The position numbers and the translations under genes were made by a program. Below the pieces are notes generated by a model that was given only the letters and a program-made list of their open reading frames with translations, ran no database searches and was not told the DNA's origin. A stretch of DNA of 59,475 bases from Cellvibrionaceae bacterium (GTDB lineage Bacteria > Pseudomonadota > Gammaproteobacteria > Pseudomonadales > Cellvibrionaceae): NCBI GenBank assembly GCA_025800365.1, contig JAOXRT010000275.1:1-59475 (forward strand), read 5' to 3'. Shown here one piece after another: positions 1-11,989 of this stretch. Position 1 is the first letter of the stretch; each line of letters opens with the position of its first letter.

Positions 1-3000
1 CAAATACAGTAGTAGATCCGCTATTATTATCGATACTCGTCCAGGTAATTAGGTAACCACCATCTTCAAGAGTAACAATATGCGGCTCGATATTTGAGCT
101 GTGTTGATCCTGGGCAATGATGGTTTCAGCGCTGATTAGCTCTCCGTCTGAAGTGAATCGGCTACTGTAAATGCTAGCAACTCCCTCGTTGACTTCAGAC
201 CATACCACCACAAATTCACCGTTGTTTAAGCCACTGACTTCAGGGCGCCCAGTAAGATTGGCATTGCTGTTTGTTGCTGTAATATTGATGGCTTGATCGA
301 AGCGGGCCTCTCCGTTGGCGTTGAAGCTTTGGATTTGTATATGATTAGCACCATCCGCTGAGGTGCTTATCCAGCTTGCGATAAAGCCGCCATCGGAACT
401 GCTTCGAATGTCACTCAAGAACTGTTCGCCGGCTAAATCGTCATGCAAGATGAAATCATCTTTAACCACATTGCCATCTTGATCGTAAATTTTAGCCCAA
501 ATATTGTTACCACTTTCATCCTGGTTGGCATGCCAGCTGACTGCAAACATTCCGTCGTTTAATTCTGTTATCGATGGTAATGCTTGGTTGCCTTGGCTTT
601 GGCTATTTACCTGTATTTCATCTCCCAGCGGTTCACCATCGGCTGAGAACACACGCAGATAAACACCGGCTGCGTTACCATCCTGACCGTCACTCATCCA
701 GCTAACCGCGAAACCGCCGTTTTCTAGTGAAGTAATTTCTGGGCGGCTTTGATCGGAACTGTAATATTGGTTAACTTGGAATTCACCGCCAACCTTTTCA
801 CTGTTGGCATCATAGCGTTGGGCAAAGATACCAAACCCGTCGCCATCTTGATCATAGGATTGCCAAGTTACCAAAAAGCCACCGTCTTCTAGGCCGGTTA
901 CATCTGAGTTGGCTTGCTCACCTAAACGGAAGCTATTGACGACAAAGGCTTTGTTTACAGCATTGCCGTCAACATCATAGCGTTGAGCCCAGATATCTAA
1001 GCTGCCGTCTTTACTGGCATTTAGTGATGCATAGGTGACAATATAGCCACCATCCTTTAGAGCGGCGATTGGGTCGATTAAGGTTGGGGTGAGCAGGACA
1101 ACTAACTCATTGCCGGCCAAATCTTGGAGAGTTGCTTGGAATGTGTAGTATACGTGATCCCAAGCCGAAGTATCTCCGCTGATATTTCTAAACCAATCAG
1201 GCTTGATATCGGTATCACTACTGGCGCTGCCTTCTGCTGTAGCCAAATAACCATTGGTTAAGCTGTTCATTCGGTTGCTGCCGCCATTATTGGCTTCGAT
1301 ATCTTTGATTTTGTAATCAACATATTCGCTGGTGGTTAAACGCCACGCTATTTCGCTAGCCCTCGCATGGTAAACTGAGTCACCATTATCGACCTTGCCG
1401 CCATTTTGAGTTGTTCGCTCAGTAAAGTCATAGGCATTATTGTAGGTCCTTCCGATATTAACTACATTGGCATCTACTACTGTATCGATGGTTACAGCCA
1501 GAGGATCCGATTCTTTTGACTCCTCGCCGCGGCTGCTCACAACCTTGAAGTCATAGTTGCCGTCAATTAAATGTGAGCTAGTAATGGTCCAGCTACCATT
1601 ACTTTCCGCAGTAGTCTCACCAACTTTGTTATTACCATGGAACAATGTGACCGTTGTGCCAGCTGTTGCTGAACCTGTGAAAGTAGTGGTGCTGTCATTC
1701 GTTAAATTATCATCATTAAACTTACCGGAGTCGCTAGACGCTTTTAAATCAATGGTAGGTTTTTCGATAGGTGGAGCGATCTCAATGATTACTTTGGCAG
1801 TATCAAAACCGCCGCGGCCATCGCTGATTTGATAAATGACGGTATCGGTTAACACCTGGTTTACAGGATTGTCCAGCTCGTAGACAATCTCACCAGATTT
1901 GTTAATTTTGGCGCTGCCGTACTTACCTTGCTTAGTGATGCTTTCAAGCTTCAGTTTATCACCATCAGGATCTTTATCGTTGGATAGAACATCTACTTTA
2001 ACGGTGTCAGTAGTAGATACTCGATCGTTTTTAGCATCAGGGCCTTGGTTTGACTGAACTTCTACCTCAAAACCTTGAGTTTTAGGACTGATATTACCGG
2101 CAATATCGATTTGCTTCGCGCGAATATCGACTGAGCCATCATCCATTTCATTAGTAACTTGATAAACCCAATCACCATTTTCATCGGCCTCTACACGTCC
2201 ATCTTCTTTACCATCAACATAGACAATAATTTCGGCATGAGCTTCAGCTGTACCATGAACCTCAGGGAGTGGGTCGTTGAGAGTTTCTCCAGGTGAAACA
2301 TTTTTTGAACCGTTTAGATCATCGACAAGATGGGTGATTATCGGCGCTTCAACTTCTGTATCAATCGTGACGGTTAAGCTTGAAGAAGATTTTTTCTCGC
2401 TGCCTATAACGCTAGTAACCTTGAATTTGTGGTCGCCATCATTGTATTCATTCGTGGTGAAACTCCATTTGCCGTCGCTATCGGTCGTGGTTTCACCGAT
2501 CTTTGTGTTGCCTTTGTAAATAATTACGCGGCTACCAATGGTGGCGGTTCCGACCAGTTCAGGTGTGCTGTCCTTAGTTATATTGTCGTCGTCATAGCGA
2601 CCTGAATCACTCTTTTCATCAAGATCAATAGTAGGTTTCACATGAGGAGGAAGAAGAGTAATGTGGATGGTGGCCGTGTCCGTACCGCCATTACCGTCGT
2701 CGATTTTATACTCTATAGTGTCTTGTTGTGGTTCAGTTACCTTTCCATTGGGCTTGTAGGTAATTTTACCATTTTTAATTTGTGCGTTACCAAATTGACC
2801 CTGGCTAACAATCTCAGTCAGAGAAATTTTGTCGCCGTCACCATCGCTATCATTTTTTAGCACATCAAACTTAGTAGTTTTGCTAATGGTGTAGTGATCA
2901 TCTTCGGCATCTGGTGCCTGATTAAGAGAGATTGTGAAGTTGAAGGTGTCGGACATGCCGCTCTCGTTTTCGGCGAGATCGTATTGCTTTGCCGTAATTT

Positions 3001-4426
3001 CATGCTGGCCTTCATCTAAAAGCAATGGCGATTCAAGCTTCCATTCACCTGTGTTGCTGTCTGCTCGCGTAAAGCCAGCAAAAGCACCGTCAATATAAAT
3101 ATGAACTAAAGCGCCTTTTTCCGCACTGCCGACGATTAGCGGCTCAATGTCGTCTGTATTTCCACCGTTATTAACTTCACCAGTGCTTGGTCCTTCATCG
3201 TCTAGAATATAGAGAATTTCTGGTGGCTCGACTTGACGATCAACAGTAACTTCAAATTCCGTGCTGGTATCGCTCCGGTTACCTGCCTTATCGAAAGCAA
3301 TGGCAAAGAATGATTGTTTACCGGTTAGAAAACTATTGGTTGGCTGGTATTCCCAACTGCCGTCACTTTTTACAACAGTGGTACCTAAGAAACTGCTGCC
3401 GTGGTATAGGGCAATAATATCGCCAGCTGCTCCTTGGCCGTGAAGGCTAAAGGCGTCGTCATCGGTGGATTCTTGATGCTCCACGCGTCCTTGATAGGCG
3501 CCAACGTCATCGTTCGCATAATCAATTGTGGGGGCGTCTGGGGCAATGCTATCAATGGTCAGTGTAAAGCCATCGTAAGCTGTGCCGGCATCATTGACAG
3601 CTTTTGCTCTGAAAAGATGCTCGCCTTCGTCGAGCGGCTCTGTGATTTGTACTTGCCAATTGCCTTGGTCATCAGCTTGAATCGGCCCGTAGTGTTGATC
3701 GCCCACAGAGAGGTAGACCATGGCTTTTGCTGTGGCGGTGCCGCTGACTAGGGGGGTCTTATTATTATTGTAACCACCGTCTACAACGCTGGTTCCTGGA
3801 GGAAGTGTTACGCCTGTTCCGTTAGTAGAAGCGCTCATATCCATTACTTCAAGTTTAACAGGCTCAGAAGACTTACTTATATTGCCAGCGCTATCCTTTA
3901 CGGTAGTACTGAGTTCATGTTGTCCTTCCTTGAGATCAACGCTAAGTGTCCAGTTGCCATTGGCGTCGCTGCTGGTTGTGCCCACGTGCTCGCCTTTATC
4001 GAAAACCTCTACTGTTGAGTTGGCTTCGGCTTTACCGCTGAAGTGGTGTTCTCCGCTGCTCAGTTGATCGCCGTTAACGAAAGCTTTAGGCACGCCGTTA
4101 ACGGCTAGCTCACTGGCGGTTATGGCTTCTTGGTCAACTGATATTTGAAACGCTTGGCTAGGCAAAGATTCAGTACCGTTGGCATCAGTCTCACTGACGG
4201 TAAACTGATGTAGGCCTTGCTCTAGTTCGGGGCTTTGAAATACCCACAGGCCTTGATCATCGGCTTGGCTATGCCCAACTAAAGATCCGTTTTGATAAAC
4301 ATTAATGATTGCACCTGGAGTGCCTGTACCGCTTATGGTCAACAGGCTATCATCCGTCGTTCCAAGGTGTGTTACTTTACCTTGGGTGCTGCCCTGATCG
4401 TCCATAATGTTTGAAATATTGGCCAT
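1..4426 (-). CDS. Giant Ig-like/cadherin-like repeat protein (adhesin), N-terminal part only
   Basis: An uninterrupted minus-strand frame starts at ATG 4426 (MANISNIMDDQG) and leaves the window at base 1, so 1475 residues are visible and the C-terminus is missing. Residues ~1-500 are a row of bacterial Ig-like domains, each ending in a segment like DDQGNW or SDGSWEY followed by a beta-strand and DxAGN. Cadherin-like modules with the VLKNDSDGDGD / VLSNDKDPDGD signature lie at ~500-590 and ~793-886, each followed by further Ig-like domains. Residues ~1116-1475 are repeats of the type DGGFLVTWQSYDQDGDGFG..AQRYD, common in large secreted repeat proteins. There is no N-terminal signal peptide, which fits type I secretion through a C-terminal signal outside the window. 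Likely a surface adhesin or biofilm protein; ligand unknown. Aspartate-rich loops suggest calcium binding. Confidence 0.85.
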   Translation of the reverse strand, partial: MANISNIMDDQGSTQGKVTHLGTTDDSLLTISGTGTPGAIINVYQNGSLVGHSQADDQGLWVFQSPELEQGLHQFTVSETDANGTESLPSQAFQISVDQEAITASELAVNGVPKAFVNGDQLSSGEHHFSGKAEANSTVEVFDKGEHVGTTSSDANGNWTLSVDLKEGQHELSTTVKDSAGNISKSSEPVKLEVMDMSASTNGTGVTLPPGTSVVDGGYNNNKTPLVSGTATAKAMVYLSVGDQHYGPIQADDQGNWQVQITEPLDEGEHLFRAKAVNDAGTAYDGFTLTIDSIAPDAPTIDYANDDVGAYQGRVEHQESTDDDAFSLHGQGAAGDIIALYHGSSFLGTTVVKSDGSWEYQPTNSFLTGKQSFFAIAFDKAGNRSDTSTEFEVTVDRQVEPPEILYILDDEGPSTGEVNNGGNTDDIEPLIVGSAEKGALVHIYIDGAFAGFTRADSNTGEWKLESPLLLDEGQHEITAKQYDLAENESGMSDTFNFTISLNQAPDAEDDHYTISKTTKFDVLKNDSDGDGDKISLTEIVSQGQFGNAQIKNGKITYKPNGKVTEPQQDTIEYKIDDGNGGTDTATIHITLLPPHVKPTIDLDEKSDSGRYDDDNITKDSTPELVGTATIGSRVIIYKGNTKIGETTTDSDGKWSFTTNEYNDGDHKFKVTSVIGSEKKSSSSLTVTIDTEVEAPIITHLVDDLNGSKNVSPGETLNDPLPEVHGTAEAHAEIIVYVDGKEDGRVEADENGDWVYQVTNEMDDGSVDIRAKQIDIAGNISPKTQGFEVEVQSNQGPDAKNDRVSTTDTVKVDVLSNDKDPDGDKLKLESITKQGKYGSAKINKSGEIVYELDNPVNQVLTDTVIYQISDGRGGFDTAKVIIEIAPPIEKPTIDLKASSDSGKFNDDNLTNDSTTTFTGSATAGTTVTLFHGNNKVGETTAESNGSWTITSSHLIDGNYDFKVVSSRGEESKESDPLAVTIDTVVDANVVNIGRTYNNAYDFTERTTQNGGKVDNGDSVYHARASEIAWRLTTSEYVDYKIKDIEANNGGSNRMNSLTNGYLATAEGSASSDTDIKPDWFRNISGDTSAWDHVYYTFQATLQDLAGNELVVLLTPTLIDPIAALKDGGYIVTYASLNASKDGSLDIWAQRYDVDGNAVNKAFVVNSFRLGEQANSDVTGLEDGGFLVTWQSYDQDGDGFGIFAQRYDANSEKVGGEFQVNQYYSSDQSRPEITSLENGGFAVSWMSDGQDGNAAGVYLRVFSADGEPLGDEIQVNSQSQGNQALPSITELNDGMFAVSWHANQDESGNNIWAKIYDQDGNVVKDDFILHDDLAGEQFLSDIRSSSDGGFIASWISTSADGANHIQIQSFNANGEARFDQAINITATNSNANLTGRPEVSGLNNGEFVVVWSEVNEGVASIYSSRFTSDGELISAETIIAQDQHSSNIEPHIVTLEDGGYLITWTSIDNNSGSTTVF

Positions 4427-4699
4427 AATCTAATGTTTCCGTTAGTCGTTGATCGAGCACTCACGGCTCTTTGCCTGAAAATATTCAAAGGGATATTATT
4501 GAATATGTGAGCTGTTTCTAGCTTTGCTGGCAAAAACCATGCTTTTGTTTAATTAAAGTTCGCTAGCGGTTAATTTACTAATCCAAAGTGATGAGTTGCA
4601 GCTTTCTTGTCTTGGTTATTTAATCCAGTACCTATTGAGCCATTAGTCTCTGTACTACTGCTGGAAATTTAGAACACTTAGGAAATTAATAGGGGTTAT

Positions 4700-5602
4700 A
4701 TGTCTTCGGCATTTGGCGATAAACTAATCATTGCAATCTCTTCAAGAGCCTTATTCGATCTGAGTGATAGCCACCTTGTATTTGAGCGCGAAGGCCTGGC
4801 AGCATTTGCTGAGTATCAGCGTAAACACGAAGACGATATTCTCGAGCCGGGCGAAGCCTTCCCTTTGGTGAAAAAGCTGCTTGCACTTAATGAAGGGAAA
4901 AATCGCGTCGAGGTGATATTGCTGTCCCGTAATAGTGCAGACACTGGGCTCAGAGTATTTAACTCAATCGAGCATTATGGGCTTGGTATTACCCGGGCCG
5001 CGTTTTGTGGTGGGGAGAGCCCTTATCGCTATGTCTCGGCCTTTGGGTGCCATTTGTTTCTTTCTACCCATGCCGAGGATGTTCGACAGGCCTTAGACGC
5101 TGGTGTGGCGGCTGCAACGCTCATGCTGGCCGGGAGCCGTTTGGGAGATGATGGCGAACTGCGTTTTGCATTTGATGGGGACGCTGTATTGTTCTCTGAT
5201 GAGTCTGAGCGTATCTACAAACAAGAAGGGCTAGAAGCTTTTGCTGAGAACGAGAAAACTAAGGCCAAAACTCCATTAAGCGGTGGTCCGTTTAAAACCT
5301 TTCTTAAAGCCTTGCAGCATTTACAGGCCGACTTTCCGAATGGTGATTGCCCCATTAGAACGGCCTTGGTAACCGCGCGCTCGGCGCCGGCCCATGAACG
5401 AGTGATACGAACCCTAAGACAGTGGGGAATCCGTCTTGATGAATCACTGTTCTTAGGTGGCCTAGATAAAGGAGAGTTTTTGCGATCGTATGGGGCCGAT
5501 GTGTTTTTTGATGATCAGCAAAGCCATTGCCAATCGGCCAGTCAACATGTGGCTACCGGACATGTTCCCCATGGCGTAGCGAATGAGCTGAATCAGAGCT
5601 AA
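4700..5602 (+). CDS. Cytosolic 5'-nucleotidase (NT5C1/PF06189 family)
   Basis: A 300-residue protein that looks like the bacterial members of the 5'-nucleotidase family related to eukaryotic cytosolic 5'-nucleotidase I, which dephosphorylate nucleoside monophosphates. The N-terminal segment with ALFDLSDSHLVFE and YQRKHE is typical. A HAD-type nucleophile motif is seen as DGDAVLF with D159 and D161, and an acidic FFDDQQSHC motif near residue 275 would complete the metal site. The start ATG is preceded by AGGGG at a good distance. It stands alone: the adhesin is divergent upstream and the TauE transporter converges downstream. No signal peptide, so cytoplasmic. The family call is good; the substrate is not determined. 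Confidence 0.85.
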   Translation: MSSAFGDKLIIAISSRALFDLSDSHLVFEREGLAAFAEYQRKHEDDILEPGEAFPLVKKLLALNEGKNRVEVILLSRNSADTGLRVFNSIEHYGLGITRAAFCGGESPYRYVSAFGCHLFLSTHAEDVRQALDAGVAAATLMLAGSRLGDDGELRFAFDGDAVLFSDESERIYKQEGLEAFAENEKTKAKTPLSGGPFKTFLKALQHLQADFPNGDCPIRTALVTARSAPAHERVIRTLRQWGIRLDESLFLGGLDKGEFLRSYGADVFFDDQQSHCQSASQHVATGHVPHGVANELNQS

Positions 5603-5646
5603 AAGCTCACTCGGCTTGCTCTTTAACGATTTATAAACGTCGTTTC

Positions 5647-6429
5647 TTATAAAAAGGCGAATTTGACTCCCAGTAGCATTAGCAGCGAAGCCAGTGCAGG
5701 TTGCAGTATGCTATTGGGTAATTGAGCCGAAAGCTTGCTGCCAAAGTGAATGGCTGGTAACGATCCAAGCAGCAAACATCCAAGTAGAACAAAGTCTACA
5801 TTGCCCAAGAAGAATAGGTGCCCAAGACCCGCAATTAAGGTAAGAGGGACAGCGTGGGCAATATCGGTGCCTACCACCTCGGTCGCCTTCAGCTTAGGAT
5901 ACAGCACTAAAAGTAGCGCAGCACAGAAGGCTCCAGCGCCAACCGAAGAGAGGGTGACCAGCACGCCTAGTATGACGCCACTGATCACGGTGATCAGGCG
6001 TCCATGCTGGTGCACCTTAGACATTAGGCCATCTTCGTTTTGGCTGGCTTTCTGTAAGCGCTTTTTAAACAGGATAACGGCCGAAGTGATAATCAGCATC
6101 AAGCCCAGGCTGTGGGTTAATAGGCCTTGGTAATCATGGGCACCTTGAAAGAAGGTTTGCAGTAATAGGGCGGTAATCAGCGATGCGGGAATGCTACCAG
6201 CCGCCAATGCCATAACCAAAGACCAACGGATATTGCCCAACTTATGATGGGTGCGTACACCGCCAGCTTTAGTGACGGCCGCAAACAAAAGGTCGGTACC
6301 AATGGCCACATTATATGGAATGCCAAAGAGGATCAGCAGGGGCGTCATCAGTGAGCCACCGCCGACTCCGGTCACTCCGACGGCGAATCCGACGCCAGCA
6401 CCGGCAAATATATACGTTAAGGCATCCAT
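5647..6429 (-). CDS. TauE/SafE family membrane transporter (sulfite/organosulfonate exporter type)
   Basis: A 260-residue, highly hydrophobic protein with about seven or eight membrane segments. The N-terminal glycine-rich segment (GVTGVGGGSLMTPLLILFGI) and the second-half repeat (VLVTLSSVGAGAFCAALLL, then TDIAHAVPLTLIAGLGH) are hallmarks of the TauE/SafE (PF01925) permeases that move sulfite, sulfoacetate or related anions. It is divergent from cysB, 210 bp away, so a role in sulfur metabolism under CysB control is plausible but inferred. No clear Shine-Dalgarno is seen at the ATG. Length is typical of the family. Confidence 0.85.
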   Translation of the reverse strand: MDALTYIFAGAGVGFAVGVTGVGGGSLMTPLLILFGIPYNVAIGTDLLFAAVTKAGGVRTHHKLGNIRWSLVMALAAGSIPASLITALLLQTFFQGAHDYQGLLTHSLGLMLIITSAVILFKKRLQKASQNEDGLMSKVHQHGRLITVISGVILGVLVTLSSVGAGAFCAALLLVLYPKLKATEVVGTDIAHAVPLTLIAGLGHLFFLGNVDFVLLGCLLLGSLPAIHFGSKLSAQLPNSILQPALASLLMLLGVKFAFL

Positions 6430-6522
6430 ATAAACAATAAGTAGGAGACAGGTGAATTTTTATAGCTAAATTAGCAATTAGTGCTGGCAAATATACGGAT
6501 AAGACTCTATTCTGGAAAAGAA

Positions 6523-6550
6523 TATTTACTTATATTTTTATAAGTAAATA
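6523..6550. promoter_or_regulatory. Perfect 12-bp inverted repeat upstream of cysB
   Basis: TATTTACTTATA (6523-6534) and TATAAGTAAATA (6539-6550) are perfectly complementary, separated by TTTT. It lies in the shared 210-bp region between the TauE transporter and cysB, about 90 bp upstream of the cysB start. It could be an operator, or a hairpin in the cysB leader. It does not itself look like a terminator for a neighbouring gene. Confidence 0.5.
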
Positions 6551-6588
6551 CTTGGAAGAGAGCTTGGCGTACAAAGCTTCATTTCTGA

Positions 6589-9008
<2,420 letters not shown>

Positions 9009-9162
9009 GAGATGTTCCCTATCTTTTGCGACTGCTTATTAGCTTTGACGGTGACAAGCTTATTTTGGTTTCAGGGTTGGTGTGTTGCGAGCCAATCTTT
9101 GTCTCAATCTATTCAAAGGCTAATTGTTAACATTCAGGATAGAATTCCGTGAATCGTTTCAG

Positions 9163-10041
9163 CTACTTGCTGTCCACCATGCGCATCAAACATTCTTGCG
9201 CGGCTGCGGCTACAAGACAGCCATCCTGGCGATAGATCTTTCCAAAGTTCAGGCCACGGGCGCCTGAGGTTTTGGGGCTATCAAGTTCATAATAGTGCCA
9301 CTCGCTGGCATCAATTTGATCGTAAAACCACAGCGCATGATCCAAGCTGGCACTTTGTAGCTTAGGATTGTAATAGGAGATGCCATGGGGCAGTAGAGAG
9401 GTGTCTAACAGATAGCTGTCTGACATATACGATAGCAGCGCTTGGTTTAGAATGGGGTCATCAACCTTCCCGCTGGCACGCATCCAAACTCCCACGCGAG
9501 GTGGCATGGGGGCAGGATTTAAATGATCGAAAGGGTTGGTGCTACGATATTCGATTTCCAGTGTGCGTTTATCTGGGTCTAGGCCTTTCGCTTCACAGTA
9601 TTCAATTTGACGTTCATGTTCTGTCTGCAAACCTTCAACAGGAGCGTCAGCTTGGAATTCACATTGCTGCTCTAAACCGTCTTCGGGTCTTTGGAAAGAC
9701 AGGGACGAAATTAATATCGCTTTACCGTTCTGCAGGGCGGTAACGCGGCGGGTACAAAAGCCGCGACCGTCGCGCACGATCTCGACTTTAAAATCAATAT
9801 CAATATGCACCTGCCCAGGGCGAATGAAATAGGCATGCTGGGAATGAACTTTATATTCTTCGCTCACCGTTTGGTGAGCGGCATAAAGTGCTTGGGCGAG
9901 TACTTGCCCGCCGTAAACACGCCCCCAAGGCACTTGCATATTGTGCCCGCGAAAAAATAAGTCATCCTGCTTTTCTAGCCTAAGTACTTCAAGTAGGCTT
10001 TGAAAATCTTTGGCTTTCTTTTCCGCGAAGGCGTCGCTCAT
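9163..10041 (-). CDS. tesB: Acyl-CoA thioesterase II (TesB)
   Basis: Hydrolyses medium- and long-chain acyl-CoA to free fatty acid and CoA; a cytoplasmic double-hotdog enzyme. Family features: GRVYGGQVLAQALYAA near the N-terminus, VHSQHAYFIRPG, RDGRGFCTRRVTALQNGK, SYMSDSYLLDTSL (Asp), SLDHALWFY and the C-terminal AAAAQE with the catalytic Gln. I chose ATG 10041 because AAGGA precedes it at 7-8 nt; the longer version begins at a TTG inside the end of rnb. The resulting 292 residues match the family. It follows rnb by 19 bp and is probably co-transcribed with it. Confidence 0.93.
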   Translation of the reverse strand: MSDAFAEKKAKDFQSLLEVLRLEKQDDLFFRGHNMQVPWGRVYGGQVLAQALYAAHQTVSEEYKVHSQHAYFIRPGQVHIDIDFKVEIVRDGRGFCTRRVTALQNGKAILISSLSFQRPEDGLEQQCEFQADAPVEGLQTEHERQIEYCEAKGLDPDKRTLEIEYRSTNPFDHLNPAPMPPRVGVWMRASGKVDDPILNQALLSYMSDSYLLDTSLLPHGISYYNPKLQSASLDHALWFYDQIDASEWHYYELDSPKTSGARGLNFGKIYRQDGCLVAAAAQECLMRMVDSK

Positions 10042-10060
10042 TGGGCAGTCCTTATTATTC

Positions 10061-11989
10061 TTACTGTTCGACAATACTCACAGCGATACGACGAAGTGCA
10101 GTATCAATGCTGTCCACCTTAACTTTAAGGGATTGTCCAAGCTGGTGCACAGTGTCACCGCGGACGAGTTTTAGGCGGCGATGGTCTAACTCCCAAGGGG
10201 CTTCTTTGTTTTGTAAGAGAGCAAAGCCCTCGATGCCAGTATCATCAAAGCGCAGACCAATGCCTTGGCCGTTAACTAAGGCGATGGTGGCTTGATGTTC
10301 GCTGCCAATCTTATCGGCCATATATTGTACATGCAGCCACTGCTCCATTTGGCGGACAGCTTGGCGCCCAGCCATAAGTTGAGCCTGCGTTTTTTCAAGC
10401 TGCTCTGCACTAATGGTCGCTGGAGCAGCTTGCTCAGAGAGCTTGGCCTTGATTACTAGGTGATTATAGTAGTCCTGATAGCGGCGAATCGGCGAGCTAA
10501 TCGTGGCATAGCCAGCCAATCCAAGACCTAAGTGCGGTGCCGCTGAGACGTGCAGTTCGCTGGCTTGTAATAGACGCTTGCAGGTCAGCAGTAGCTGAGG
10601 GTCGTCTTGGTTCAGACACTGCATCAAATCTCGGTAGCCTTCTAAGCTATCAAGCTTCAGATCAGCAAGTTTGGGGTGGTCGGCTTTAAGCACCTCTTGT
10701 AAGGTCTCTAGCTTGTCTTCTTTTATTCCTGCATGGTGCGAAAACAAGGCAGGTAGCTGATTTTCCTTAAAGAAGTTGGCTGCGCTGATATTACAGGCCA
10801 ACATGGCTTCTTCTACCATTAGGTGGGCTTGTGTCTTACTACGCTTGTGAATTTCAGCGATCTTGCCTTGCTCGTTCAGCTCGATGTCGTAATCGGCCTT
10901 ATCTTCCATTACTAGGGCATGTTCTAGACGGTAAGCCTGACGCTGCTGTGCGAGCTCGTGTAGGGCTTTTAGGCTTTCACTTTGCGTGTCGTCTAGGCCT
11001 AATTTACCGTCATCTTCGCAAAGCCAATCTGCCACTTCTTGATAGCTGAGTTTTCTCTGGGATTGAATGTTGGCTAGCTCAAATTGAAATGCAGTGATTT
11101 CACCTGAGTTACTGATATCCATATGACAGATTAAGGCAGGACGTTGCTGGCCTTCAACTAAGGAATAACGATTCTGAGACAGTTCAGTCGGGAACATATG
11201 TCGGCTTTGGCCGGGTAGATAGACTGTCTGGGCGCGATTGAGTGCAGCTTGGCCAAGGGAGGAGTCAGCGGCGACTTCAATACTAGGGTCGGCAATTGCA
11301 ACACTTAGCTTATAGTTATCTCCATCGCGCACAACGGCGATTGCATCATCCATATCTAAGGTGCTTGATGAATCGATGGTAACAAAGGGCAAGTCACAGT
11401 TGTTGGGGTAGCTAGGGATATCGGCTTTGGCCAGCTCATCGGCCTGTTCCTGGGCGCCTTTGCCTAATTTACCCGGCAAATTGTGTTTGCTGGCCATGTA
11501 GAGACCTTCAATGCCAGGAGTGTTCTCGTTCCCCAAGTTCTCTAGCACACGCACCTGAGCTTTACCCTCTTTGTGAAAAGGGTGTTGGCTAATACGACAG
11601 CGAATAAAATCGCCAGCCTTTAGGCCTTTTCGTTGATTAGGGGGAATAAACAACCAGCGGTTAAATTGAGGCAGGTCTGGCTGAACAAAATGGCCCTGAC
11701 CGCGCACTACATAATGACCTACAAAATCTTGCAGAGGACTTTCCAGTAGCTTTTCCAGTTCGGCTTGGGGTTTGCCACCTTTACCTTCAACAACATTAAT
11801 ACGAACACGATCTCCCGGGAAAAGGCGATTCATATCATTGGGGGTTATAAATGCTTCGCGACCATCATCAAGGCTGGCAAAGCCAAATTTGCCATTACTG
11901 CCTCTAACTGTACCTTTAGCGATGTCTTTTGTAGATCGGATATCTTTCTTCAGTTGGCTCAACTGGCTGAGCGCATCTTTGTTTAGCAT
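10061..11989 (-). CDS. rnb: Exoribonuclease II (RNase II family)
   Basis: Processive 3'-5' hydrolytic RNase for single-stranded RNA. It has 642 residues (E. coli RNase II has 644). An N-terminal cold-shock-like RNA-binding region (KFGFASLDDGREAFIT), a central RNB catalytic domain and a C-terminal S1-like domain are seen. The four-aspartate active site is intact in TIDSSSTLDMDDAIAV near residues 203-216, and SRHMFPTELSQNRYSL and SSPIRRYQDYYNHL follow in their usual places. A good AAGGG precedes the ATG. Length and layout fit RNase II better than RNase R, which is longer with a basic tail. First gene of a minus-strand group with tesB. Confidence 0.92.
   Translation of the reverse strand: MLNKDALSQLSQLKKDIRSTKDIAKGTVRGSNGKFGFASLDDGREAFITPNDMNRLFPGDRVRINVVEGKGGKPQAELEKLLESPLQDFVGHYVVRGQGHFVQPDLPQFNRWLFIPPNQRKGLKAGDFIRCRISQHPFHKEGKAQVRVLENLGNENTPGIEGLYMASKHNLPGKLGKGAQEQADELAKADIPSYPNNCDLPFVTIDSSSTLDMDDAIAVVRDGDNYKLSVAIADPSIEVAADSSLGQAALNRAQTVYLPGQSRHMFPTELSQNRYSLVEGQQRPALICHMDISNSGEITAFQFELANIQSQRKLSYQEVADWLCEDDGKLGLDDTQSESLKALHELAQQRQAYRLEHALVMEDKADYDIELNEQGKIAEIHKRSKTQAHLMVEEAMLACNISAANFFKENQLPALFSHHAGIKEDKLETLQEVLKADHPKLADLKLDSLEGYRDLMQCLNQDDPQLLLTCKRLLQASELHVSAAPHLGLGLAGYATISSPIRRYQDYYNHLVIKAKLSEQAAPATISAEQLEKTQAQLMAGRQAVRQMEQWLHVQYMADKIGSEHQATIALVNGQGIGLRFDDTGIEGFALLQNKEAPWELDHRRLKLVRGDTVHQLGQSLKVKVDSIDTALRRIAVSIVEQ

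Noticed and set aside
1557-4067. Several plus-strand frames of 60-105 codons within the adhesin region
   Set aside because: They are shadows of the minus-strand adhesin frame, which is uninterrupted and has clear domain content.
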